From: Parabacteroides sp. PH5-46
GTDB lineage: Bacteria > Bacteroidota > Bacteroidia > Bacteroidales > Tannerellaceae
Reading direction: 5' to 3'
NCBI RefSeq assembly: GCF_029892785.1
Contig: NZ_JARXXA010000017.1
Location: 22,441 to 86,440 of the forward strand
Length of the DNA stretch: 64,000 nucleotides
The notes beneath the pieces were generated by a model. That model made no database searches and was not told the origin of the DNA. It saw only the letters and a list, made by a program, of their open reading frames with translations. The translations under genes were made by a program, and so were the position numbers. Shown in pieces: positions 1 through 10,352 of the stretch. The first letter of the stretch is position 1. Every line of letters begins with the position of its first letter.

Positions 1-1398
<1,398 letters not shown>

Positions 1399-1408
1399 TA
1401 GTTCTACT

Positions 1409-1759
1409 GTGGATCCGAAAGAAAACAAAGACAAAAAAGAGTTCTACTCTATCAAAGAAGTAGCGGATAAGTTCGGATTAAACACCCCTACACTCCGGTA
1501 TTGGGAAAAAGAATTTGACATTCTTCACCCTCACACGAAGCCTAATGGGGTACGCTATTATAAAGAGGAAGATATAGAATCCGTTCGTTTGATACATTAT
1601 CTATTGAAAGAAAAAGGACTAACACTGGCTGGAGCCCGCCAACAATTAAAAGACAACAGAGAAAGTACTGTTCGCACCGCAGAGGCTATTTACCGTTTAC
1701 AACAAATCAAAGAAGATTTGAGTTATCTTCAAAACGCTTTTAATTCCATAAAATTCTAA
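1409..1759 (+). CDS. MerR-family transcriptional regulator
   Basis: Small DNA-binding regulator with the MerR winged helix at its N-terminus: FYSIKEVADKF, then TLRYWEKEF, then RYYKEEDIESVRLI, followed by a helical tail that would dimerise. No effector domain or metal-binding cysteines are visible, as is usual for the short MerR proteins of Bacteroidota. I chose the GTG at 1409, 11 nt after the peptidase stop, because family members begin only a few residues before the KDKKEFYSIKEVAD stretch. An in-frame ATG at 1367 would add 14 residues and overlap the peptidase gene by 32 nt. Its target is unknown. Confidence 0.85.
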   Translation: MDPKENKDKKEFYSIKEVADKFGLNTPTLRYWEKEFDILHPHTKPNGVRYYKEEDIESVRLIHYLLKEKGLTLAGARQQLKDNRESTVRTAEAIYRLQQIKEDLSYLQNAFNSIKF

Positions 1760-1783
1760 GCACGATTCAAACGGTAAAAATAG

Positions 1784-1791
1784 TACCTTTG
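1784..1791 (+). promoter_or_regulatory. -7 box upstream of the DUF3127 gene
   Basis: TACCTTTG matches TAnnTTTG and lies 41 nt before the DUF3127 start codon. No good -33 element is visible. Confidence 0.5.
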
Positions 1792-1832
1792 CATGTTTAT
1801 TTACAAATACACAAAAATACAGATTAAATAAA

Positions 1833-2207
1833 ATGGAAGTTAGAGGAAAGATTATTGCCGTATTACCGGAACAAGGCGGCACAAGCAAGACCGGAAACGA
1901 ATGGAAAAAACAGGAGTATGTACTGGAGACATATGACCAGTATCCTAAAAAGGTTTGTTTCCAAATATTCGGAGGAGACAAAATAGAGCAGGCTGCTATC
2001 CAGGCAGGCGAAGATCTGACTGTTTTCTTCGACATAGAGAGCCGCGAATACAACGGACGCTGGTATACCAATATCAATGCATGGAAAGTAGAACGCGATG
2101 CTGCAGCAGGTGGTGTAACTCCGGGCAATGCAATGCCTCCCTCCGCTCCTATTGCACCCGCTCAGGATTTCCCTCCCTCAAACCCAACGGATGACCTACC
2201 TTTTTAA
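1833..2207 (+). CDS. DUF3127 protein with an SSB-like acidic tail
   Basis: A 124-residue cytoplasmic protein of the DUF3127 family of Bacteroidota. Residues 1-90 are rich in beta-strand patterns (MEVRGKIIAVLPEQGG, then YVLETYDQYPKKVCFQIFG, then WYTNINAWKVER), suggesting an OB-type barrel. A Pro/Ala-rich linker follows, ending in the tip DDLPF. That layout (barrel, disordered linker, acidic DDxPF tip) is the same as in single-stranded-DNA-binding protein, whose tip recruits replication and repair proteins. Role in DNA metabolism is inference; the family has no proven function that I know of. It has its own promoter and converges with relA/spoT. Confidence 0.85.
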   Translation: MEVRGKIIAVLPEQGGTSKTGNEWKKQEYVLETYDQYPKKVCFQIFGGDKIEQAAIQAGEDLTVFFDIESREYNGRWYTNINAWKVERDAAAGGVTPGNAMPPSAPIAPAQDFPPSNPTDDLPF

Positions 2208-2253
2208 AGGAATTCTTTTTACAGAATACAGGCGGATTGCTGTTGCTTACTGC

Positions 2254-4497
2254 TTAATCGGCAATCCGGCCTACTGATTTGATGTTTTTAATTTTCGCGA
2301 GTTTGATACACAAACGCTGAATATCTTCCACATCGTGTACCTTTAGTTTTATTTTGCCCTCAAACACCCCGTCTTTGGCCTCAATCAGCAAGCGCTGAAT
2401 ATTTACATTAAATTCTTCTGTTATGACTTTGGTTATCGTATTTATTACACCCAACGAGTCTATTCCTTTCACCTCCAGTGTAGCCTCAAAGGAAGCGATC
2501 TTATGACTGCTCCATTGGGTTGAGAGGATACGTTCGCCAAAGCTACTTTTCAGACGCATGGCAATCGGGCAGGAACGTTTATGGACTACTACCCGCCCAT
2601 CATCGTTAATGAAGCCGAGAGCATCATCACCTGGAATGGGTTTGCAACATTGAGCGATGATATAGTTATGCTCAAACTCGTCTTCTGTCAAAATATAAGC
2701 TTTGGTTTTATCAAATACAGGCTTCTCAGGGTTCTCTTCAGGCAGGGGCGCTTTTTCCTTTTTATTCATTTTAAGCGCTTCCATCACCTGTTTCCACATC
2801 GAGTTGTTCGACTTTTCTTTCAGCAGCTTCTTTATATTGTCTGGAAACGTAACATCCCCCTTTTCTACAGAATAAAAAAAGTCCTCCCGCTTGGGGAAAC
2901 CAAAGAAAAGCGCCAGACGATCCATATTGGCTGAAGAAGGTTCCAGCTCCGATTTCTTCAATACAGCAATCACCTTTTCTTCTCCTTTTTTAGCTACGTC
3001 TTTCCGTATACGCTTAAGTGCAGCATCAATTCGGGTCCGGGCTTTGGCCGTTGAAACGAAGTGTCTCCATTCCGGCTGAGGTTCTTGTGAGCGGGAAGTT
3101 AGTATCTCTACCTGATCACCACTTGACAACTTATGACTCAGGGGTACCAGCTTATGATTCACCTTGGCTCCAATACATTTATTACCGATATTGGTATGGA
3201 GGGCATAGGCAAAGTCCAAGGCCGTTGCTCCCGCCGGGAGGGTCTTCAGATCCCCTTTAGGCGTAAACACGAATATCTCGGAAGTAAACAAGTTCATCTT
3301 GATGGTATCAAGAAAATCCAAGGCATTCGGATCCGGGCTTTCGAGTATTTCAGTAATCGTTTGAAGCCATTTATCCAGTTCGGTATCTTCCTCCACATGG
3401 CTCTCCTTGTATTTCCAGTGGGCGGCAAATCCTTTCTCGGCTATTTCATCCATACGCTTACTGCGTATCTGTACTTCTATCCACTGCCCATCAGGCCCCA
3501 TTACCGTAAGGTGCAATGCCTGATAGCCGTTTGCTTTCGGGTGACTTACCCAATCACGAATACGGTCCGGCCGTATCCTGTAAATATCGGTTATGGCAGA
3601 ATAGATATCCCAACAGGTATTCTTTTCGTCCACATCATCCTGCTGCTCAAAAATAATCCGGACGGCAAACAAGTCGTACACATCTTCAAAGGGGATACCT
3701 TTGTTCTCCATCTTATTCCAGATGGAATACGTAGACTTTACACGTGTCCGCATCTCATAGGTGAGATGCATGTTTGCTAATTTTTCCCTCACCGGAACGG
3801 CAAAGTGTTCAAATAAAGTGTTGCGATACTCTTCAGTGGCTTTCAGCTTTTCGTGTATAAGTTCGTACTCCTTGGGATGCTCGTATTTAAAGCTGAGGTC
3901 TTCCAGTTCGGTTTTTATCGTAAACAACCCCAGGCGGTGAGCCATAGGGGCATACAGGTAAAGCGTTTCACCGGCAATCTTATATTGCTTGGCCGACAGC
4001 ATGGAACCCAAGGTACGCATATTGTGCAGGCGGTCTGCTATCTTAATCAGGATAACACGGATGTCACTACTCATCGTAAGAAGCAATTTCCGGAAATTCT
4101 CCGCCTGAGCAGATGCCTGTTCTCCGAAAATACCTCCGGATATCTTAGTGAGGCCATCAACGATCTGGGCGATCTTCTCGCCAAACATATTCTTTATGTC
4201 CTCAACCGTATAATCCGTATCTTCTACTACATCATGCAATAAGGCAGAACAAATAGAGGTAGATCCCAAGCCCATTTCGCCACATACGATACGGGCCACC
4301 GCCAACGGATGCATAATATACGGCTCACCCGATCGGCGGCGTGCATCAGCATGCGCTTGCTTGGCAAAGTTAAATGCTTTAGTGATTTTCTCTATTTTAC
4401 GTCGATGGTTCGAATTAAGATAATCATCTAATAGCGCATCAAACTCTTCCTGTATCATCTGGTCGTCAGACTTCATTTGTTCTTTCGTATTGCTCAT
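2254..4497 (-). CDS. Bifunctional (p)ppGpp synthetase/hydrolase, RelA/SpoT family
   Basis: Makes and degrades the stringent-response alarmones (p)ppGpp. Its 747 residues carry the full long-RSH layout: HD hydrolase domain with HDVVEDT at 88-94 (metal and catalytic residues intact), synthetase domain at about 250-370 including the EVQIRS segment, TGS domain at about 410-475 (VFTPKGDLKTLPAGATALDFAYALH), and a C-terminal ACT domain at about 670-745. Because both catalytic sites look intact, a Rel-type bifunctional enzyme is the best reading. It is followed 5 nt upstream by the transglycosylase gene on the same strand, so the two may be cotranscribed. Confidence 0.95.
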   Translation of the reverse strand: MSNTKEQMKSDDQMIQEEFDALLDDYLNSNHRRKIEKITKAFNFAKQAHADARRRSGEPYIMHPLAVARIVCGEMGLGSTSICSALLHDVVEDTDYTVEDIKNMFGEKIAQIVDGLTKISGGIFGEQASAQAENFRKLLLTMSSDIRVILIKIADRLHNMRTLGSMLSAKQYKIAGETLYLYAPMAHRLGLFTIKTELEDLSFKYEHPKEYELIHEKLKATEEYRNTLFEHFAVPVREKLANMHLTYEMRTRVKSTYSIWNKMENKGIPFEDVYDLFAVRIIFEQQDDVDEKNTCWDIYSAITDIYRIRPDRIRDWVSHPKANGYQALHLTVMGPDGQWIEVQIRSKRMDEIAEKGFAAHWKYKESHVEEDTELDKWLQTITEILESPDPNALDFLDTIKMNLFTSEIFVFTPKGDLKTLPAGATALDFAYALHTNIGNKCIGAKVNHKLVPLSHKLSSGDQVEILTSRSQEPQPEWRHFVSTAKARTRIDAALKRIRKDVAKKGEEKVIAVLKKSELEPSSANMDRLALFFGFPKREDFFYSVEKGDVTFPDNIKKLLKEKSNNSMWKQVMEALKMNKKEKAPLPEENPEKPVFDKTKAYILTEDEFEHNYIIAQCCKPIPGDDALGFINDDGRVVVHKRSCPIAMRLKSSFGERILSTQWSSHKIASFEATLEVKGIDSLGVINTITKVITEEFNVNIQRLLIEAKDGVFEGKIKLKVHDVEDIQRLCIKLAKIKNIKSVGRIAD

Positions 4498-4501
4498 AAT
4501 A

Positions 4502-6076
4502 TTATCCGGTAGGAACTTTCAGTATTTGGCCGGGACGTATGTTTGAATTGGGCAGGTTGTTTGCTTTTTGAAGCACGGCTGCTGAAACACCCGGATATTT
4601 CCGGGCTATGGAATAAAGGGAATCTCCCGACTTTACTTTGTATGTTACATAACCTTTATTATTAGCAGCCGAAGCAGTCTGCGTCTTTGCTGTTGTTGCT
4701 TTAGCTGTTTGTGTTTTCACCTGTTGTGAGGCAGCTGTCGTTTTAGTTGCAGTGGCAGTAGCTGTTGTTTCTTGTTTAGCTTTGTTTGAAGCAAAGGCTA
4801 CACCTCCATTATCCACATACAGTTTCAAACGCTTTCCGGAAGCAACGCGATTGGAGCCTAAGCCGTTCCATTTGCGGATATCACGCGCTGTTACACCATA
4901 TTTATCACCAATGGTAAACAGGGTTTCACCTGCTTTTGTCACATGGATAATTTGTTCCCGATTGGAAGCATTTGCTTGTCCATTCTCGTCAAACATTCCC
5001 AACAATTCATCCACCCGGTGACCATAAATAGCATTTTCTTTTTCGATATAAGCAAATGATTTACTGGTAGGCAATTTCAATACAGATGGTTTCACATTTC
5101 CGGGGATGATATCCCGTTTATACTGCGGGTTTAATGCACGAATTTCTTCCACATCCATTTGCACTAAGTCTGCTACTTGTTGTAGATGAACCGCTCTATT
5201 TACCATGACAGTATCCGTAGAGAGCGGCAGGGTGGTTTCTACCGGGCAAATATTATGGTCACAATAATAATTCATGGCATAGTTGGCAGCAATAAAAAGG
5301 GGCACATACGAACGGGTTTCTCTTGGCAGATGTTGGAAGATCTGCCAGAAGTCCATCTTACCGCCTGAACGACGAATGGCCTTGTTTACGTTTCCCGGAC
5401 CGCAATTATAAGCAGCCAATACCAAGTGCCAATCCTGATAAATCTCATACATATCCTTGAAGTAACGACAAGCTGCCTGAGTTGCTTTTACCGGATCGCG
5501 ACGATCGTCTACAAGACTGTTTATTTCCAGTCCGTAGCTCTTACCGGTAGGCAGCATAAACTGCCAGAGGCCAGCCGCTCCCACCCGGGACAAAGCCGTA
5601 GGATTCAAAGCACTTTCCACAACCGCCAGATATTTCAATTCCATCGGCAGACCGTTTTCATCCAATATTTGTTCAATCATTGGGAAGTAAAAGTCTGCCA
5701 TTCCCAACATATAACGTATCAGGCTGCGGCGGCGTTCCGTATACAGGTTGATACTGTTACGGACAATATTATTATAAGTCATAGGGATTATACGAGGCAA
5801 CCTTTCCAGGCGCTCTCTAATCACTTCGTCAGAGAAATAAACGTTTTTTTCGTCGTCATGGCAATAGCCGTCTGTTTTGGAGAAATATCTCACATGCCAC
5901 GACTGAAGCAAACTGTCCACATTGGCATCCAAACTTTCCGGGATCAATCCGATGTCTTCAGAGAGTACATCCGACGATAAAACCGAATAGTTCTGCCCTT
6001 CTGTTGCTTCTTCCTGTGCAAATAAGGCAAAAGAGAAACAGAGAAAACAAACTAAAAGGTATAAATGTCTGCTCAT
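4502..6076 (-). CDS. MltD-like lytic transglycosylase with two LysM domains
   Basis: Periplasmic or envelope enzyme that cleaves the MurNAc-GlcNAc bond of peptidoglycan. The 524 residues show a signal peptide (residues 1-20, ending FALFAQ), an SLT domain with catalytic glutamate in AVVESALNP followed by GAAGLWQFM and YNCGPGNV, and two LysM peptidoglycan-binding domains at about 375-420 and 474-522 (YKVKSGDSLYSIARKY). A low-complexity Thr/Ala/Lys linker (about 430-470) separates the two LysM domains. There is no lipobox. It sits between relA/spoT and a DUF5683 gene with spacings of only 4-5 nt, consistent with one operon reaching back to parAB. Confidence 0.93.
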   Translation of the reverse strand: MSRHLYLLVCFLCFSFALFAQEEATEGQNYSVLSSDVLSEDIGLIPESLDANVDSLLQSWHVRYFSKTDGYCHDDEKNVYFSDEVIRERLERLPRIIPMTYNNIVRNSINLYTERRRSLIRYMLGMADFYFPMIEQILDENGLPMELKYLAVVESALNPTALSRVGAAGLWQFMLPTGKSYGLEINSLVDDRRDPVKATQAACRYFKDMYEIYQDWHLVLAAYNCGPGNVNKAIRRSGGKMDFWQIFQHLPRETRSYVPLFIAANYAMNYYCDHNICPVETTLPLSTDTVMVNRAVHLQQVADLVQMDVEEIRALNPQYKRDIIPGNVKPSVLKLPTSKSFAYIEKENAIYGHRVDELLGMFDENGQANASNREQIIHVTKAGETLFTIGDKYGVTARDIRKWNGLGSNRVASGKRLKLYVDNGGVAFASNKAKQETTATATATKTTAASQQVKTQTAKATTAKTQTASAANNKGYVTYKVKSGDSLYSIARKYPGVSAAVLQKANNLPNSNIRPGQILKVPTG

Positions 6077-6081
6077 ATTTG

Positions 6082-6834
6082 TTAGAATGTTATACTACAG
6101 TTAAATCCTATATTCCGCGAACTATAACGAGTCTGCGGCGAGTAGGCCGGTTCTATCCGCATAGATAAATCCGGCGAGACGTCGAAATTAAACAATTCGG
6201 CATCTACGTACGCGTCAATCAAAGTGAGGGCATAGAAGCCCACCGTCAAAATTATACTTAAATCCCGATATCTTCGATAATAATTCTTATTATTTTTCAA
6301 TCGGTCTTGTTGTGTCTTGTTTAAAACGGTTTGTTTCGGATCGGTTCCGGCAGCCATTAAGTCGAGCCATTCATTGCTGAAATTAAAGTCTACTTGCTCT
6401 CCGTTTGCCGCATTCAAGGCTTTTTGATAAGCATCGGCATCGTTCATCATACTTTTGTATCCCTGCCAGTAATCCTGGTACATTTTATTGTTCCAGGTAA
6501 CGGCATACATGAAGCCCATAAACCCTCCGTAAACGAGTGGCAGTTTCCAGTATTTACGGTTATATATCTGTCCCATACCGGGAACAAGTGCAAAAAGAAC
6601 AGATTTTGTAGAGTTAGGTTTGAATGCTTGTTTGGGTACTTCCGGCATAGATGCAAAAGCCGAATCAGCTGCTTGCAAAACGGCTTGAGTCAACGAGTCG
6701 GGAGCTACAACGACCACCGTATCTACAGGCGTAACATCTACGATCTCCTGAGCACTCCCTATTGCCGGAAAACAAAACAACCATAATAAGGCGGTTAATA
6801 TGGCACTACATGTTTTAATTGTTGCCTGCCGCAT
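6082..6834 (-). CDS. DUF5683 envelope protein
   Basis: A 250-residue protein of a Bacteroidota-specific family of unknown function. It has a signal peptide (residues 1-29, ending AIGSAQ), then a region opening with FALVPGMGQIYNRKYWKLP, which is the family signature, and two hydrophobic segments at about 125-145 and 195-215. It is probably inserted in the envelope. It lies between parB (8 nt) and the lytic transglycosylase (5 nt), an order often kept in Bacteroidales, which suggests a link between chromosome segregation and wall remodelling; that link is inference only. Confidence 0.85.
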   Translation of the reverse strand: MRQATIKTCSAILTALLWLFCFPAIGSAQEIVDVTPVDTVVVVAPDSLTQAVLQAADSAFASMPEVPKQAFKPNSTKSVLFALVPGMGQIYNRKYWKLPLVYGGFMGFMYAVTWNNKMYQDYWQGYKSMMNDADAYQKALNAANGEQVDFNFSNEWLDLMAAGTDPKQTVLNKTQQDRLKNNKNYYRRYRDLSIILTVGFYALTLIDAYVDAELFNFDVSPDLSMRIEPAYSPQTRYSSRNIGFNCSITF

Positions 6835-6842
6835 CCTGTCTG

Positions 6843-7739
6843 TTATTTCAACTTATCAAACAAACCGATCAGACGCTCCAGATCCTCCTCCGAGGTAAAA
6901 GGAATGCTTATCTTTCCTTTCCCATTCTCATTATAAGTCAGCTGTACTTTTGTATTGAAAAAATGGGACAAATGATCTTTCAACATCTTATACTCTTCCG
7001 GAAGCTTAGGTTTACGCGTATCCTTCGAAGCACCTTTATCATCTTTTTGTAGTGGATCTTCTCCGGCCGCTGCTCCGCGCACCATTTCTTCCACCATACG
7101 TACCGACAAGCCTTCCGACATGATCTGTTCGTACAAGGCCAGCTGCACTTCCGGATCTTCTACGGGGATCAATGCACGGGCATGCCCCATGTCTATTTTT
7201 TTGTCTTTCAGGCTCATTTGTATCTCAGCAGGGAGCTTCAGCAAACGCAGGTAATTGGCAATCGTTGCCCGTTTTTTACCTACCCTTTCACTCAGCTTTT
7301 CCTGTGTGAGCCCGTAAGTATCTATTAGTTTTTGGTAAGCCAGAGCTATTTCTATCGAGTTGAGGTCTTCACGCTGAATGTTCTCTATCAGCGCCATTTC
7401 CACCACATTCTCGTCGTCAGCTGTTTTTATGTAAGCCGGGATACGTTCCAGTCCGGCTTTCAAGGAGGCACGGTAGCGGCGTTCACCCGATATAATCATG
7501 TATTTATCCGCGCCGATCTCTTTTAACGTGATCGGTTGGATAATACCTAAGGCACGGATAGATGCCGAAAGTTCTTCCAGCGTTTCTTCTTCAAAAACGG
7601 AACGAGGCTGATCAGGGTTCGGTTGAATTTTGCTTAATTCTATTTCACTAATTGATGATGAACCACCTGTTTTCAGATCGTCCATAGTGATCAAGGCATC
7701 CAATCCACGTCCTAAAGGAGACTTTTTTCCTACTGCCAT
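6843..7739 (-). CDS. parB: ParB chromosome-partition protein
   Basis: ParB/Spo0J CTP-dependent clamp that loads at parS sites and works with ParA in chromosome segregation. The 298 residues include the N-terminal LGRGLDALI segment that contacts ParA, the nuclease-like domain with the CTP-binding GERRYRAS motif, a helix-turn-helix region (YGLTQEKLSERVGKKRATIANYLRLLKLP), and a C-terminal dimerisation part. The stop/start junction with parA leaves one base, so translation is likely coupled. I did not find a convincing parS palindrome nearby. Confidence 0.96.
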   Translation of the reverse strand: MAVGKKSPLGRGLDALITMDDLKTGGSSSISEIELSKIQPNPDQPRSVFEEETLEELSASIRALGIIQPITLKEIGADKYMIISGERRYRASLKAGLERIPAYIKTADDENVVEMALIENIQREDLNSIEIALAYQKLIDTYGLTQEKLSERVGKKRATIANYLRLLKLPAEIQMSLKDKKIDMGHARALIPVEDPEVQLALYEQIMSEGLSVRMVEEMVRGAAAGEDPLQKDDKGASKDTRKPKLPEEYKMLKDHLSHFFNTKVQLTYNENGKGKISIPFTSEEDLERLIGLFDKLK

Positions 7740-7740
7740 G

Positions 7741-8505
7741 TTATTTATTCTTTTCTATTAATTCTTTTGCCAATTGTATATGATTGAGTGAGCCTTTGGA
7801 TTCTGCGTCATATAGAATAGCCGGCTTCCCATAGCTGGAGGCTTCGCTGAGTTTAATATTACGCTGTATCACAGTTGTGAACACCAAGTCGCGGAACGGA
7901 CGTTTCACCTCTTCGTATATCTGGTTTGCCAGGCGAAGACGGGAATCATACATTGTAAGCAGGAATCCTTCTATTTCCAGTGACGGGTTCAGTTTAGACT
8001 TGATAATCTTAATGGTGTTCAACAATTTGCTGATACCTTCCAAGGCAAAGTATTCACACTGCACCGGAATCATAACCGAATCGGCAGCCGTAAGTGCATT
8101 AACGGTAATCAGTCCTAACGAAGGTGAGCAGTCGATCAGTATAAAATCATACATGTCTTTCAGAGGTAGCAACACATACTTCAGTATCTGCTCCCGGTTT
8201 TCCATGTTCAGCATTTCAATCTCAGCCCCTACCAAGTCGATGTGAGACGGGATAATATCCAGGCCTTCTACCTCTGTAGGAACAATCGCCTGCTTGGCAT
8301 CGTCACCGTTTACCAGGCATTCATAGATTGAAAGATTTACGTTGCGAATGTCTACGCTTAACCCTGAGGAAGCATTAGCCTGTGGGTCAGCATCCACAAC
8401 CAGCACCTTTTTCTCAAGAACAGCCAATGACGCGGCGAGATTTATAGTAGTAGTTGTTTTTCCAACACCGCCTTTTTGGTTTGCTATAGCAATAATTTTT
8501 CCCAT
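7741..8505 (-). CDS. parA: ParA/Soj chromosome-partition ATPase
   Basis: Deviant Walker-A ATPase that moves ParB-bound origins along the nucleoid. The 254-residue protein begins MGKIIAIANQKGGVGKTTT, with the signature lysine of KGGVGKT, then VVDADPQANASSGL (A' motif) and FILIDCSPSLGLI (Walker B). Length is typical of chromosomal Soj. It heads a tight minus-strand run parA-parB-DUF5683-transglycosylase-relA/spoT. Two -7-like boxes (TAGTTTTG, complement of 8531-8538 and 8572-8579) precede it. Confidence 0.96.
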   Translation of the reverse strand: MGKIIAIANQKGGVGKTTTTINLAASLAVLEKKVLVVDADPQANASSGLSVDIRNVNLSIYECLVNGDDAKQAIVPTEVEGLDIIPSHIDLVGAEIEMLNMENREQILKYVLLPLKDMYDFILIDCSPSLGLITVNALTAADSVMIPVQCEYFALEGISKLLNTIKIIKSKLNPSLEIEGFLLTMYDSRLRLANQIYEEVKRPFRDLVFTTVIQRNIKLSEASSYGKPAILYDAESKGSLNHIQLAKELIEKNK

Positions 8506-8587
8506 ATTTTGTCCTAAACTATTTCTCGTGCAAAACTAAACATTAAATATTTATACACAATTCAAATGGTACAAAACTATACCTTAC

Positions 8588-8617
8588 CTGTTGATAAGTG
8601 GCGAAAACTGTTGATAA
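8588..8617. repeat. Direct repeat CTGTTGATAA, 20-bp pitch, upstream of parA
   Basis: The decamer CTGTTGATAA occurs at 8588-8597 and again at 8608-8617. Its inner 9-mer TGTTGATAA differs by one base from the complement of a DnaA box (TGTGGATAA). It sits between aroC and parAB. Confidence 0.55.
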
Positions 8618-8638
8618 CTCCAAAAACAATATCCTGTA

Positions 8639-9709
8639 TCAACTTCTGCTTTTCCAAAGCAACAAGAAATCCAGGATCGTCATGGCAGCCATCGCTTCCA
8701 CAATAGGAACAGCACGAGGTATAACACAGGCGTCATGACGCCCGCGAGCCGTCAAAACGGTATCCTCTCCCTCCACCGTAACCGTGTCCTGTTCCATCAG
8801 TATCGTTGCCACCGATTTAAAGGCTACGTTGAAGTAAATATCCTGTCCATTGGAAATACCTCCCTGGATACCTCCCGAATGGTTCGTGCGTGTATTGATC
8901 CGTCCTCCATCATTAAAGAAACGGTCGTTCCGTTCAGACCCTTTGTAAAGGGGAGCATTAAAGCCATCTCCATACTCAAAGCCTTTTACGGCATTGATCG
9001 AGAGCATAGCCTGCCCAAGAGCCGCATGTAATTTACCGAATACAGGTTCACCCAATCCTACCGGACTCCCCTTGATCACACAACTAACTACGCCACCAAT
9101 GGTGTCACCTTTGGATTTTACTTCCATGATGAGTTCTTCCATTTGCGAGGATAGGACAGGGTCGGGACAACGGACGATGCTTTCTTCCACCAAGTCGAGG
9201 TTATAGCCCTTATAATCACCCTTCAGCTTAACAGAACCTATTTGTGAACTGTATGCCTGAATGGATATATTATAGGGCAGTAAGGCTTGTTTGGCAATAG
9301 CCCCGGCTACACAGCGTGCAATCGTTTCGCGAGCCGAAGAACGTCCTCCGCCTCTCGGATCGCGGATGCCGTATTTTGTTTGATATGTATAATCAGCATG
9401 TGAAGGGCGGTACACTGTTTTCATGTTGTCGTAGTCATTGGAATGCTGATTTTTATTCCATACCACAAAACCAATGGGTGTACCGGTTGTCTTTCCTTCA
9501 TAAATGCCGGAGAGAAACTGCACTTCGTCGTCCTCCTTACGAGGAGTCGTTACCTTGGATTGTCCTGGTTTACGACGACTCAACTCATACCGGATATGCT
9601 CCATATCCAATACGATCCCTGCCGGACAACCATCGATTACACCACCGACAGCGGGTCCGTGAGATTCGCCAAACGAAGTTAGTCTATATATCGTACCGAA
9701 AGAATTCAC
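8639..9709 (-). CDS. aroC: Chorismate synthase
   Basis: Last enzyme of the shikimate pathway: converts 5-enolpyruvylshikimate-3-phosphate to chorismate using reduced flavin. The 356 residues show the family signatures [18 protein letters not shown] at the N-terminus, [29 protein letters not shown] in the middle region (positions roughly 102-130), and [16 protein letters not shown] with [18 protein letters not shown] near the end. Normal length and intact. It is cotranscribed with the downstream-reading slyD gene (6 nt apart), and the shared promoter is probably the one before slyD. Confidence 0.97.
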   Translation of the reverse strand: MNSFGTIYRLTSFGESHGPAVGGVIDGCPAGIVLDMEHIRYELSRRKPGQSKVTTPRKEDDEVQFLSGIYEGKTTGTPIGFVVWNKNQHSNDYDNMKTVYRPSHADYTYQTKYGIRDPRGGGRSSARETIARCVAGAIAKQALLPYNISIQAYSSQIGSVKLKGDYKGYNLDLVEESIVRCPDPVLSSQMEELIMEVKSKGDTIGGVVSCVIKGSPVGLGEPVFGKLHAALGQAMLSINAVKGFEYGDGFNAPLYKGSERNDRFFNDGGRINTRTNHSGGIQGGISNGQDIYFNVAFKSVATILMEQDTVTVEGEDTVLTARGRHDACVIPRAVPIVEAMAAMTILDFLLLWKSRS

Positions 9710-9715
9710 AACGAA

Positions 9716-10270
9716 TTAGTGCTGATGTCCGCAACCGCTGCAACCGCCACTTTCGCAGCCATCGTCGCCACAATCACAGCCACCTGAAGAAGACATAGAA
9801 GCTATTTCCTCTGCTGTAGGCTCATGTACATCTATAACTTCACCGGTAAAGTTCAAGGTTTCTCCGGCCAAGGGATGATTGAAATCCATTACTACAACGT
9901 CATCTTTCACTTCAATAACAGAACCATTCAAACGATTGCCGTTTGAATCCATCATCGGGACGGTATTTCCTTCTTTAATCATTTCTGCATCGAACTTACC
10001 ATCTACCTCAAATATATTCTTAGGAAGCTCCAGCAGGTTTTCTTCGTTATATTCGCCATAGCCATCAGCCGGAGATATAGTAAAGTTGAATGAGTCGCCT
10101 ACATTCAAGCCTTTTAATGCATCTTCAAAGGCGGGGAGCATCATGCCCGTACCGAAGATAAAACTCAGAGGCACCTCGGCTGTTGCTCTCTCCATTAATT
10201 CCCGTTCGTCACCTTCGCCTACGTTCAGGTCGTAAGTAACCGAAACGAATTTATTTGTTGCAATTTTCAT
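9716..10270 (-). CDS. SlyD-like FKBP peptidyl-prolyl isomerase with metal-binding tail
   Basis: Cytoplasmic prolyl isomerase/chaperone of the SlyD type. Residues 1-70 and 130-150 form the FKBP fold, with FIFGTGMMLPAFEDAL as the family landmark; residues 70-130 are the inserted chaperone flap (VMDFNHPLAGETLNFTGEV borders its return). The last 25 residues are rich in Cys, Gly and His (CDCGDDGCESGG, then CSGCGHQH), a nickel/zinc-binding tail as in SlyD. It is the first gene of a pair with aroC. A TATCTTTG box lies 33 nt upstream. Confidence 0.93.
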   Translation of the reverse strand: MKIATNKFVSVTYDLNVGEGDERELMERATAEVPLSFIFGTGMMLPAFEDALKGLNVGDSFNFTISPADGYGEYNEENLLELPKNIFEVDGKFDAEMIKEGNTVPMMDSNGNRLNGSVIEVKDDVVVMDFNHPLAGETLNFTGEVIDVHEPTAEEIASMSSSGGCDCGDDGCESGGCSGCGHQH

Positions 10271-10302
10271 TTGATTTTTGATTTATAAATGCTTACTGAT
10301 TG

Positions 10303-10310
10303 CAAAGATA
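10303..10310 (-). promoter_or_regulatory. -7 box for slyD-aroC
   Basis: On the minus strand this is TATCTTTG, a perfect TAnnTTTG match, 32 nt before the slyD ATG. The TAGCTCGTGAGCTA dyad at 10345-10332 lies just upstream, in and beyond the -33 region. Confidence 0.6.
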
Positions 10311-10331
10311 ACATTAACCTGCTATTTATCA

Positions 10332-10345
10332 TAGCTCACGAGCTA
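10332..10345. promoter_or_regulatory. TAGCTC dyad next to the slyD promoter
   Basis: TAGCTCACGAGCTA is a 6+6 inverted repeat with a 2-nt centre. On the minus strand it reads TAGCTCGTGAGCTA. The octamer TAGCTCGT recurs at 32695 and 51886, both intergenic. Confidence 0.45.
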
Positions 10346-10352
10346 TAAAAAA

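Noticed and set aside
2228..2270. CGGATTGC/GCAATCCG hairpin as terminator of the DUF3127 and relA/spoT genes
   Set aside because: A stem can be drawn, but no T-run follows on either strand and part lies in the relA/spoT stop region.
3133..3780. 215-residue ORF opposite relA/spoT
   Set aside because: Antisense shadow of a strongly conserved gene; no known domain.
8506..8638. parS site between parA and aroC
   Set aside because: No palindrome close to the GTTTCACGTGGAAC-type consensus was visible.
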